A DNA stretch of 64,000 bases, taken from the NCBI GenBank assembly GCA_000497125.2, contig CM035317.1, positions 8,001 to 72,000 on the forward strand, given 5' to 3'. Shown in pieces: positions 51,730 through 62,829 of the stretch (its first letter is position 1; each line of letters begins with the position of its first letter). Under the pieces are notes generated by a model that made no database searches, had not been told where the DNA came from, and saw only the letters and a list, made by a program, of their open reading frames with translations. A program made the position numbers and the translations under genes. The DNA is from Spironucleus salmonicida (Eukaryota; Fornicata; Diplomonadida; Hexamitidae).

Positions 51730-51978
51730 ATGTCTGAACCTAAGTGCTGTGATATCTTTTGCAAGTGTGTCCCACCTCAGATGCAATCATGCTAATGCAT
51801 ATGCGGTTTTTGCACATGCATCACATTGGGTGGTGCTCTTTGCTGTGCCTCTGCTTGTTGTTATGGATGCAAAAGACCTTCCTGCTGTGCTGTATTGTGC
51901 GCTGGTATTTGCTTCGACTTGGTAGTTATATGGGGATGGATTGCCGGTATTATAGTTGGTGTCAAGATGATGTGCTGA
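51730..51978 (+). CDS. Very small cysteine-rich membrane protein, 82 aa
   Basis: ATG 51730 to TGA 51976, one TAA as Gln. Nineteen of 82 residues are Cys, in paired runs (KCCDIFCKC, CCASACCYGC, SCC). Two hydrophobic stretches, about residues 33-46 and 55-79, the second ending GIIVGVKMMC. The composition resembles small membrane-bound or palmitoylated PLAC8/CYSTM-like proteins more than VSP-type ectodomains; that is only a comparison of style. Its stop lies 72 bases from that of the convergent permease-like gene. Confidence 0.65.
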
Positions 51979-52050
51979 TTGAACAGATTATATTTTCATG
52001 GATAATTTTTATATGCATTATAACACTAAATCACTGTATTATATTATACT

Positions 52051-53445
52051 TCATTGAGCAACCTCTATAACCATTTATGGGGCAATAACTTACTGATATG
52101 GACCATTCTATTAATCCTTTAGTATCTCATATGTCTTCATTTTTCTAGCCTTTTTCCAACTGAAGAATAATTTCCCTTCCTCCCATCCAAATACACCTAT
52201 TTAAGAAATTATTAGAAATCCAAAAATAATACCTCCCAAACAAATATAATATCTGTAACTAACAGGTATTTAAAGTATACCTTCAGAAATAACAGCTGCT
52301 AGCTTGTTTTGAGATGAAACAAATGCTGACGAATAAGGGCCATAAGGCGGCGGTGTCCCTACTGTGTTGTAAATGGCAATTGCGAGATACTATTGCTGCT
52401 ACAGTATATAAAATGGTATTGCTATATTCGAAGATTCCTGATTGACAGCTAGTAGTATAATAAAAATAACTAGGAATAGAACCTCCAAATAGCACGAAAA
52501 TTTCATTACTTCCAATATTGTAACATTTTTAATAATAAAGTAAAATGTAAGGTACAACACGAAAAGTGATATTTTTGTTATTTCCATCAAATTATCCTCT
52601 TTCTTTATAATCGCGACTAAAGGAAATATAAAACAGTCTATTACGAGCCAACCGTACTGGAAACAAATAGTGTTAAAGTTATAGCACTCGTTAAACATGA
52701 ATTTATCATTCACAAAGTAATTAACAGAAAACATTAAAAAATAACCTCCAATACCGCTAAAAACCAATATCAAGCTAATCCAGTATTACTGGTAAATTAC
52801 ACTCCCCACGCACCCAAGACATAGGGAAAAAACTGAAATAAAGCCCAAAGTAATTAAACTCCAGGCAATGACCTTTTTACTCTCAACAGGACTTGGCAGC
52901 GGGCAAACAACGAAGGCATAGCAAAGCTAAATCAGCCCAAAAATGTTAAAGACAATAATGATTATTATACTCTTTTATGTAATAATTCCACCTAGGCCGC
53001 CGGCCAAGATCGTGAAGCTGGTTGTGATGGTGACGCTCAGCGAGAACCCACCCTCGACGACGATTTGATTTGTCATGGAACTCGTCGCTGGAGTAAGAAT
53101 TCCGTACCAGAACGACGACGAAACACGGAAAAGAATGAACGAAAAGCGGTTTGGAATTGCTAGTGTAAGCAGCAGTGCGAGTTCCATCAACACCGCGCAG
53201 CCAAGGTAGCACCTTTGCATGCCGAAGTGGGCGTGGAAATCGCACGAAACTGCAGCTATTGCTGCGAGGAAGCAGAGCGAAATCTTATCGGTGATCTAAA
53301 TTAGCTCCTGCGAAATGCTGAAATATTGGCTTACGTACGCACTATGAGACGATAAATAGGATGTTATCAGGAGATATATGAACTGCGGTGGTGCCACGAT
53401 GACAGATGCATGCACGATTGAGAGCTAATTGAGGCTCAGTCGCAT
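52051..53445 (-). CDS. Polytopic membrane protein, 464 aa, possible transporter
   Basis: ATG 53445 to TGA 52051 in one frame with TAA/TAG as Gln. About 10-12 hydrophobic helices span nearly the whole length (for example ISLCFLAAIAAVS, GWLVIDCFIFPLVAI, ISLFVLYLTFYFII). The C-terminal tail of about 60 residues is charged and contains a Gly/Trp/Lys segment. Length and helix number would fit a major-facilitator-type permease, but no family signature was recognised. Upstream DNA is AT-rich. Confidence 0.7.
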
Positions 53446-54388
53446 TTTTTAGATTGTTAGTATTGTGCGAAATATAAAAATAAGTTTTGCGGGTTTGTTA
53501 TTTTGGAGTGGTAAATTTGATGAATGGTTAGTGGTTTTGGTGCGTATTGTAGTATTTTTAAAAGAAAAATATGAGGTAATGAGGTTTTGTAAACGCTTAA
53601 TATAAGTGAAAATTTTATGATTAAAAAGATAATAGCTACGTATGATGCTAGTTAAATATTATACTATATAATGTAACGTTTAGAGTCTGAAGTACGTAAT
53701 ACTTATTTAATTTAGACCAGAAATTGAATATTATTTAGTTTTAATAAAGTATAATTAAAATATAGTATAATAAATATTATAATAATTGTACATAATTAAT
53801 TAGTACCGTTGAGATGACAGAATTCATTTAAACCTTTTTATCCCTGTATATAATAGTAGTTATATAAAAATAATAGTTAATTAAATATAATAACTTGATT
53901 TACATCAAAGGTAGTGACTTAAAACTACTATTATTGGAATTTAATTTACTGATAGGAGATGATAGTTTTAATACTGCCTAAGTATTAGAAAATATTCAAA
54001 TTGAAATAAAGGTGTGCATTTTAAATTTAAGTTTATATTTAAAGGGATATTTATTAAGGAAAATAATCAAGGTTTTTATCAGGATATATAAATTTAATGA
54101 TGCGGCTTTATGCCCATTTTAATCCTTAATAGAAGAATAAAATAATAACATAATTTATATAACCTATCATTGAATCTATATTAATTTTGTAATTCCTATA
54201 TATTTCAAAAACAATTTCAATATAAAATATTATATAAATAATATAGCTCTTTATGTTATGGTATAATTTATTATAATACAAATTTATTTACTATTATAAA
54301 CTTTAACTATCTTAATCTGTTATTTAATAATATATAAGGGACTTCATGTATGATAATCATGTAAAATTAATAGTTTCGTATGTCTATC
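53446..54388. other. AT-rich intergenic DNA up to the right arm
   Basis: No gene supported; the right arm of the inverted repeat begins at 54389. Confidence 0.5.
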
Positions 54389-54399
54389 AGTTCAAACAG

Positions 54400-55929
54400 T
54401 CATATCTCGTCCATTTCGGGCTTTGGCCGCAGCTTCTTCATCCGTAGCTTGGTCTTTCCGAATATGATAACGCCGCCGAGCGCCCCGCCGGCAACCATCG
54501 ATGCTGCAATTATGATAATATTGTAGAATATTATCTCCATCAGCGTCACCGTCTAGAAGTCGGGGTAGAGCGAGTCCACGAAGTCTCCGTTGGCCCTCGT
54601 GATCAGCAACTAGTAGTTGTACGCGTCCTGAATTTAGCGGATCGTCTTCGCTTCCGGGATGCGAATCTCGATGTCGAGGTGCGTGTCCAGCAGAAACTCG
54701 GCAGTTGCAACATTGGTGACACTGTTAGTAACCTAGTTCGCCTGCGTAGGAAACAGCTAGATGGTAACATTGGCCTTGTAGGGCTTTGGCTGCGGGCAGT
54801 TGTTCGTTGACGTTACGCGGATGAAGCCGGCCTCTAGCACCATGTGCGTGTCCGAGAAGCACGTCTTGCGGATGTTGGCGAAGGTGAAGCTGAACCGGTT
54901 CAGTGGAACCTCGTCATTGTACAGGGCCATGCTGATGATCACGCTCTCGCCCTTGTCGAACACCAGCTGCAGGCACTCAGGCGGCTGCAGGAAGCCATCG
55001 TCCACCGGGGAGAAGACCTGCTCGTCCATGTTGAGCTGGAGCTTTCCATTCAGTTTGATGTTCTCCGAGAGCAGTGCTGCCGCGAACTGCGCGACGAGGG
55101 TACAGGCGAAGTCGTTCACCTCGATCACCAGCTTAACCTAGGCAGCCTTCATCAGTTCCGTTTTCAAGCTCTCGGAGCTGCCTATCACCAGGAACAGGTT
55201 GTTGCCGTACGCGCTCACTGCCGATATCATCCCTGGGGAGTCTTGGCCCTTATACGATAGGGTGATGGTGGACACCTTCCCGGTGGCCTCGATGTCGTTG
55301 GAGCCGTAGGTGCATACCAGCATTATGGAGAGGATCCCGGTGTTGTAGAGGATGGGGGACAGATCCTTATTGGAGAAGCCGATGGATATGGTTTTAGCAG
55401 TGGTCTCAGTCTTCACTGATGAACTATCATATGAGAGTGGGTACGACTGTATGAAGTTGGTGACGATGAGCGTGGCGTTAGTCACGGCCAGCGTTGTGAA
55501 TGCCTTCGGGAAGGAGGCGGTCGCGGTGAAGACTTTCTGGTCGTACTCCACCAGGAGGTTGCTGAAAACCTCTGCCTCGCTGTTGCGGGTGAGCGTGATC
55601 TGGGAGATCTGCTGCATGAAGACCTCGCTGTAGCTGCGGATCTCGAGCTGGGCTGCCTTGACGTCGAAGTATAGCTTGATGTCGGCGACTGGGATCTGGA
55701 TCAGCAGCGTAGTCCCGTATGCGTAGTCCGTGAGCACGGTCTGTACGTCCAGGTCTTTCCGCGTGAACAGGAGTCGGACGTTCACCGCAGTCGGCAGGTT
55801 GCCGCATGCCGCGCTACCGGTCGGCTCGATGTGGATGATCAACGTACCCTGCACCTGGGACACCTCCAGGGTGGTCAGGTCGGAGTAGCACGCCTGGAGC
55901 TGCGCGTACCCTGCTAATACCGCCAACAT
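54400..55929 (-). CDS. Type I membrane protein, 509 aa, unrecognised (right arm)
   Basis: Collinear with 40215-41744 and equally long. At least seven amino-acid replacements were seen (for example TDF/TDY, LYV/LYF, SPGV/SPGM, MIDSS/VIGSS, YKDE/YNDE), while the bases around them are unchanged. Same layout: short hydrophobic N-terminus, beta-rich ectodomain, C-terminal helix, basic tail. Start context cttcaaaaATG is preserved. Confidence 0.82.
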
Positions 55930-56782
55930 TTTTGAAGACCCGAGGCGAATGCAACAGAGGTTAGAAAGTATTCAGCTTGGCCGGGTTTTTAGTTTCAATA
56001 GATTAGGGGAACTAACGGTAATATATAGTATTTATGAAATGGAAACAAAATATGCAGAAGTACTAATTATGGTATCTTCTATTTTAAGCGAGTTTCATAG
56101 ACTCTATTGTGGATATTATACCAAATGTACAATAATCTAAAACTGCGAACTGGAATGAGGATTAGTTACTGTTACTGGAAACATACAGCGAAACTAGTTT
56201 TAGGTTAAAACTATTAATAGTATTATGTCCTACTATAGCTACTACCATAAAAATATCATTCGCCAGCTTCTCGCTGCAGTTCTACCTGCACGTGCGCACT
56301 GCCTTGCAATGAGCAGATGTCCAGCTCTTCAGCGAACCGCACCCGAACTCTCGTCGCCGCGAACTGCCGGCTAGCGGGCAAACTTCTGAAATCTGCGCTC
56401 CTGTGCCGTAGGGTGCAAATTTGATGCAGCGCAGCCAGTTCGAGGTGCCGCTGCTACCGAAATGGTGCCCATGCGAGAGGTTTGGTTCTTAAGAGTGCAA
56501 CAGGGCGTGCAGGTCTGGGAGGCACCCCCGTGTTTGGGCGCGTTCTGGCGTCTTGGAGTTGGCGCTGGCCACTCGGAAAGCACGCAATTGGCACGAGGAA
56601 GTTCCAATGGGTAGCGCTTTCGATTGTATTGGTACAGGGCCATTGGCTGTTTCTTCGTATACACATCGCACCCCACGTTGATACTTTACAGCTACTCGAG
56701 CGCGGGAGGTTATTTCGTGTAAATGGGTATATTATATATAATTAGTTTACTGCAGATGGCCTACCACAAGTTAGTATTCCAG
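55930..56782. other. Spacer with GC-rich block, right arm
   Basis: Counterpart of 39362-40214. It keeps the GC-rich core with few substitutions. See the left-arm entry for the possible coding frame. Confidence 0.3.
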
Positions 56783-57442
56783 TCACTTTTTACCCCTCTT
56801 GATAAAATAATAGGCAAGGCCGCCAGCAACGGCGCCAACGACAAGAATCACACCGATGACAATTCCGGTAACCACCCCGCCGCCTAGCTTGTTGCTGGCA
56901 GGGGCTTCGGGGTCCACCGGAACAACTGGAACTATTGGGACAACTGGGACCTCTGGATCTACCGGGGCAACTGGGATATCTGGCTCAGGAACAATAGGCC
57001 AGCACCTTCCGACAAATTTTCTATATCCTTCAGCACAATCCATACAGCGGCCAGCATCGTCCATCTTCATTCCTTTTAAACAGGTGGCGCATGTTGGTAC
57101 AACATCACCTGTGCAGGTCCCACAATTACCACTATTTCCACATTTACACGGCGAGGTGGCTCCTGCTTTGCAATCAGTAGCTACTCCTTCTTTACAAAAG
57201 TAACCATATTTTAGATCATTACAAATAACGGTGCACTCACCTGTTATTGTTGTTACGTGGGTAGCAGGCTCACAGGAATTGCACGAAGCGGTGGAGTCAC
57301 ATACAATGCAATTCATCTAGCATGGTTTGCACGTTAGGGTATTTCCATCACAATATCCTTTCTTTTAACTAGAACAGTCGGTATGTCGTGTACACTTGGT
57401 ATCTGCGTTATTTACTTGCTTATTGCTATTATCTGGGGCCAT
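56783..57442 (-). CDS. Cysteine-rich membrane protein, 219 aa (right-arm allele)
   Basis: Same length and layout as the left-arm gene: CxxC ectodomain, Pro/Val stalk, helix, KRGKK tail. Residues from about 72 to 94 differ heavily (CNDLKYGYFCKEGVATDCKAG versus CPGLQYRQFCENGKPKACTEG) but keep the cysteine positions. A few more replacements lie nearby (NSGN/VSSN, DDAGR/DDNDR, AEGY/AVGY). The stalk and helix are nearly unchanged. The contrast points to selection or gene conversion acting on the exposed part. Confidence 0.85.
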
Positions 57443-58131
57443 TTTGAAGATTATGATAAATATTATATTAGTTAATCACCAAAACACTATTCTCGCTGTT
57501 TTTTAAATTTTATAAAGTATGTATATTTTTCTTATTAAAGTTGGTCCAAAACCTAAAAATAAATTGTTTAGGTACTATATTAATAAATTATCTAACTATA
57601 CAATTTAATGTATAAGACAATAATTACTTACTTTAATATCACATATAAAGATAGCTTAATGTAAAAAATAGAAAATCTTTTGAAAGGTACTCAGTAATTT
57701 AAAGATTTCAGTTATCTGCAAATAGTTATAATAGCAGCTAATTTTATTTAAAATTATATAAAACAGATATTGACATATTATATTGATTTTACTATTTTCT
57801 TAACACTTTTCATATAATATCAAACTACTGTGCATAGCAAAAATTAGTAACTTCTATTTGTAATAAAATAATGTTATCATAATTATAACTTAGAATATAT
57901 GAATTCTACTCTATTAAATAATTTATACTATGAATAACAAATAAAGTATAATATTATATAGAACTAACTATTTAATATCATAAATCATAACTACAAGTAA
58001 GAAGGGAAAATAACAAAATGAATTTAATATCATTAATATATTATTCAATTAAATTAATACTATCATTATATAATATACACTTTATATTGAAAATGCATTT
58101 ATGTGGATAAGAGATTTACGATACGAATTTG
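57443..58131. other. AT-rich intergenic spacer, right arm
   Basis: 689 bp, counterpart of 38013-38701. No gene seen. Confidence 0.6.
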
Positions 58132-61100
58132 TCACTCCACAGGATTTGGCGATCGTATCTCAAAGGAAGCCAGCTAAAGCTTTGAATCTATACCAGTAAG
58201 CGAGTTCTGTGAATTTTGTTGAGATTTGTATTATTTTGTTCCAAAAAGTTGATTGCTATCTAATACGTTGTTTTTGCTGCTAATAAATGGTTTCCTTGTA
58301 CCTTTCCTTGGCAAATTTCCATCGAGATTCATTATGTTTCGTCTCGTCTAGGATGTGGGGCTTTCCACGTTATCATTAAATTAGCCAGATTCCGTCTATG
58401 ATCGAGCCTTTTTCTTCAGTATTGCGGTTTTAATGAACGGCATAACTCCACTGACTTCAGTTTCTAGCTCTTTTGCCTACCTCACATTCTTTCTATGATA
58501 CCAGTAAGAGCTTCTGATATTAAAGTAGGTTAAACTAACAAAAACAATAACTAAAGCAAAAGTTTGGAGAATAACATGAATGGGCGTACTGAGGTAGTTA
58601 TTATTTTATGAATAATAATAATCCCCTACCGCTGCTATAAACTGTGCCCAAATTGCTGATGAGATTAGGTTTATCGAAAACTCAACTGCCGATATTCGCA
58701 TCATTACTATAATATTGACAACGTTAAATAACATTTAGGTGAGCAAGCTGGAGAAAAATATGTCATACTAAAGAATCGCAGTTAATATTTCACCAGGGTA
58801 TAACAATCCAACGACTGCATTAATGCAGAAAGACGAAAGCGAAATTCTGTAAATAGCGCCAACCTCGCCATATCGTCCGAGAATCAAATCAAATACATAA
58901 AATTACGTACCGCTTAATATTATAGCTAGAAGAACCATAGCTTGGCCTATGATAGCATTTCCTGCCGAGGATCCAGTAAAGTACCCAGCTGCCATAGAAT
59001 CCTAGATCGCATAATATATTTATGTTGCTAGCGGAAGCCCTAAGCCTATGAACAGGGCTAGCTTCTGTTGGGGTTTGAATCTGAATCTTGCTAGAAATAT
59101 GCACAATAATAGCGTTATTGGGGGACCTGCTAGTTTATAGATCTGTTCTCCAAAGTCTTAGACAATATCTGTTACAGCTAGGTACTAAACAGCATTAAAC
59201 GAAACCTAGATAGCAGCTGCCAGAATAAACAAATAAAAATGAGACGCCATGTTAAAAAAGTACCTCTTGTATACTGGAGGCGCTAAAAACACGAATAGCA
59301 AGGCAAATGGCAGCATCGAGAATATGCTAACCGCTGTTTGCATGAAAAAATCATCTATGTAGACATCCTATATAGCTACTATGACAGCTAAAATCTATGA
59401 TAGTATGACGAATATAAGGTGAACTCCGAGGCGCTTAACCAGCTTTTTGACAAAAATTTACAAATCTTTTCGCTTTTCCTTCCCAATTAAAAATATAATT
59501 AAAATTAAAGCAAGTAAAATTAGTAATCCTAGTGAGGCAGGAACAAAAAAACTAAGCACGTACTGCTTGGTCAGGCCAATTTTAACGCATTCTTAATTAC
59601 TAAGTTGGTACCTAGAGCTGCAAGAAACGCAAATTGCACGACCAGCCTCATTGCTATAGCACACGCCGTTCAGCCCTAGCTCGACTTTGCAGCAGCAGAG
59701 CGCAAATAACCCACTCGTGCATTTGCACGGCATGTAGCCTTTCGCGCACTCAGAGCACACATTTCCACTCCATCCTTCATCGCACTAATCGCACCAGAAA
59801 CGCTATACTGACGCAATGCACCGGCCCCGCAGCTTCCCATTCTATGGAACCGTCAGAACACCACAATTTCCCTTAATGTTCACCAACGTGCTATCGCACT
59901 CCACGCACATATTTTTCAGTTTGTCAAACTTCCTGCAAGTTCCGTCTGCGCATACTATATTGGAACCCTCAAGCGCGCATGAATCGGCGAAATTGCTCGC
60001 GTGCTGTTTGCAAACACCCTGGAAATTGAACTGAACTGAGCACTGCTAGCAGTTAAAAGACTGCTGCAAATTACCACACTCGAAGCAGTAAATATTTCCA
60101 TCCCAATCTGTGCCGCAGGACTCGTTAACTTGCTAAATGCAAGATACTCCGAAACTCAGAAAGCCGGTATCGCACGTTTAACACGAATCCTGTAGCTTAT
60201 AGCCGGTCTGGCAGCTCGCGCAAACTATCCTACTTCCAGAGTAGAAGCAGACGCCGTAGCTGCAGCTGTCGCATGACCTGAGGCAGAGGTCCTCTCCAAT
60301 TTCAAGTTTCTGTTCGTCTGGGAGCAAGTTTGAGCTGAAATACCCAGACGAGCAGCCTTAACAGACTCCTGAAAAATCAGTCTCGTAGCCCTCCGCACAC
60401 TTGTCGCAGAGCGGTAGGGCGAAGTTCGCAGCACAAACGCTGCAGAACAGATCGGAGGGGTCTGCGGCATTCTGAAAGCAGTCTCCAGTGGGAATATTTG
60501 CATCAATATAGCACGAATCTCGTAGCTACAGCTCGGTGCACTCGTCGCAAGTTGGTCCTTTGTAGCCTTCGTAGCAGGAGCAGATTTTTTCGGTTTCTGT
60601 CGTAAAACACACCCCGTGGGGGTTCGAGTCCTGCTCGTAGCACTTTTCTTCGTAAAGCACAAAATTTGGAAAGCAGTCGAGGCACTTGTAGTCGTTTGGT
60701 AGCATGTAGCAGCGCCCGGTGCACTCTGGCAGCGTGCACTTTTCGAGGCACGAACTGCCGATGAGCAGGTAGTCTGCCGCACAGCCAACGCAGATTAGCG
60801 CTTACAGTTCATCTAGATAACAATCGTTTTGCCCCACCTTTGGCCAGCATTTAGCCTAGTCTTACACGAAACCTTCAGCGCATGAGTCGCACTATATGCC
60901 AATAAGGCCCAGGGCACACTTCGTGCACAGTGGTCCATTCTCAGTCAAAAAGCAGTTTCCTTGAGTGCAATCTGTGCATTTGCGGTAGCAGCCCCCAAAT
61001 TATAGCTCAAACCTGTCTTCCACATCGCAAGCGTCGCATCCTCGTCCAAAATACCCTAAATAACAATCCCCTAGGCAGTTCAGAACTAGCGCAATACCGA

Positions 61101-62010
61101 CATAGCAGCGGTTTCCTCGGCACGTTTCACAGTACTAAAAGCACTCGCCATTAACACTCATAAACCCAGGGGCACAATCTGAACAGGTAGGCCCAATTAA
61201 ATCGCCCGCACAAGACTTGCAGGAAATACCATCGCTCCCTGTGAAGTAACAGTCTCCATCGCAATCGGTGCATACTTTGGCGCATTTCCCTTCGAAATCA
61301 GCTGCCCCGGTGCTGCATATCTCGCAGTTATTGCCCTCTGCGAAACTCTCACATTTGCAGTTGGTATCAGGTTAGCAAACTCCGTAAATGCAGGTTTCCG
61401 TGGAGCACGAGTAGCGGCACCTTTAGTTATATAGGGTTTACCCTTCGTTGCAGGACAAACAGATTATGTCACCTTAGTATGCGATACAGTGACCGCGCAG
61501 CTCTTCAGGATCTTGTATTTAACAACACTGATTGTTGTACAGTTGAAATCCTGGTAAGCACTAATCGCACGCAGTTCCGACAGTACCATCGTGGCATTAA
61601 ATACAATTGATCTCACCATCTTTATCGTAGTAGCAGTTCCCAGTTTAACATGAATAACAGCGTTTGTAACAGTTTCCATCGACTTTTAAAAAGTCTTCAG
61701 CGCAGTCAGCGCAGTCTGGCTATCCCCAGCCAACCAGACAGGCACCACACTCCCAAGGGCCTGTGTTTCCAGACAGATAAACACAGTACTCACCTTTTGT
61801 GCAAAATCCGGTAGTGCATTGTACCTTGCAGGAGGGGTTACTTGGGTCTGTGCAGAACTGGCAGCAGGAGCCAGCAGTGTTGTCTTGGCACATACACTCT
61901 CCATTATAGCATGGAAAACCGTTACAATCATTTGATGATTGGCAATAAACATTAGAGCATATCGTAGTCTCAATGGTAATTGGCTAGAACATCAATAGTA
62001 GTATGAGCAT
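58132..62010 (-). CDS. Large cysteine-rich protein with polytopic membrane domain, 1292 aa
   Basis: ATG 62010 to TGA 58132, with many TAA/TAG as Gln. A signal peptide (MLILLLMF...) leads into about 800 residues of cysteine-rich EGF/VSP-like modules (for example CDQCLPGFQLYNNQCC, CTSGLFALCCCK). From about residue 818 there are some ten hydrophobic helices, then a hydrophilic Ser/Asn/Lys-rich tail of about 100 residues. Usual diplomonad cysteine-rich surface proteins have one helix, so this layout suggests a receptor, channel or transporter with a large sensory ectodomain; function is not known. The start is preceded by ttccaaaaaa. The last 947 codons lie in the inverted repeat; the first 346 are unique to this side. 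Confidence 0.82.
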
Positions 62011-62829
62011 TTTTTTGGAATGATATTGATAAGTAAAATGTATTTAAATATATAATTAAAAATTTAGATTATATGAAATATATAATTATTTGAATGTAAA
62101 TAATAGAATATTCGTATAACATATTAATCTAAAAATTGGATATATGCTGTAAGAAACAGGTTATATTAAATAATACTTGATAAATTACTTTATCAGTTTC
62201 TTTTAATATTCACATTATATAGTAAAATATTTTATTTTAGAATTAAAAAAATATCCAAAGTTATGTTTCATATAATAATAGTGTATTTGTAAATCTTTTA
62301 ACTTAAAGATTTAATACGAGAGTACTTAAATCTGGCAATAGCTTGAAATAACCATTAGTAATTTAAGTCAGTATAGTGAGTATAAACAAACATTTAAAAA
62401 AATATAGAAACTTACTGTAAATTTAGCAAGTTTCGTGTAATTCGGATTAAATTAAGGTATAAATGATGCATTTAATATACCTTTATAATTCAAATATCAT
62501 CTTAGTTATTATATAATTTATTATATAACAATATTAAATATACCTTTTTAATTTAGTATCACCTTAGTATACGAAAATAAAAAATTATATATCACTCAAT
62601 CTTCTAATTATAATACCTACCTTAATTTTTAGTTTAAATTTTACTAACTGAGCAGACTTAATTTAAATTATTATTTTAATATATAATATATAATTTTAAC
62701 TATTATTGCGATATTTACATATTCTATTTTTTAGATTTCACTCTATCCCATTAAATTATTAATAATGATGGAAAATCTCACATTACATAATTATATTACT
62801 ATTATCTTAAATATACTTTTATAGTTAAG
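62011..62829. other. AT-rich divergent intergenic region
   Basis: 820 bp between the starts of two divergent cysteine-rich protein genes; very AT-rich. Contains a roughly 40-base imperfect repeat around 62457-62484 and 62540-62570 (words taatatacctt and atcaccttagt/atcatcttagt). No gene seen. Confidence 0.5.

Larger units (their letters stand above)
54389..60972. repeat. Right arm of the 6.58 kb inverted repeat
   Basis: Reverse complement of 35172-41755. The outer edge lies inside the polytopic cysteine-rich gene, which continues uninterrupted here to 62010, so the right arm probably represents the original locus and the left arm the copy. Confidence 0.93.

Noticed and set aside
60600-60625. 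gggggttcgagtcc, a tRNA T-arm-like word (also at 35507-35530)
   Set aside because: It lies in the middle of an open, cysteine-rich coding sequence in both arms, and no cloverleaf can be formed around it.
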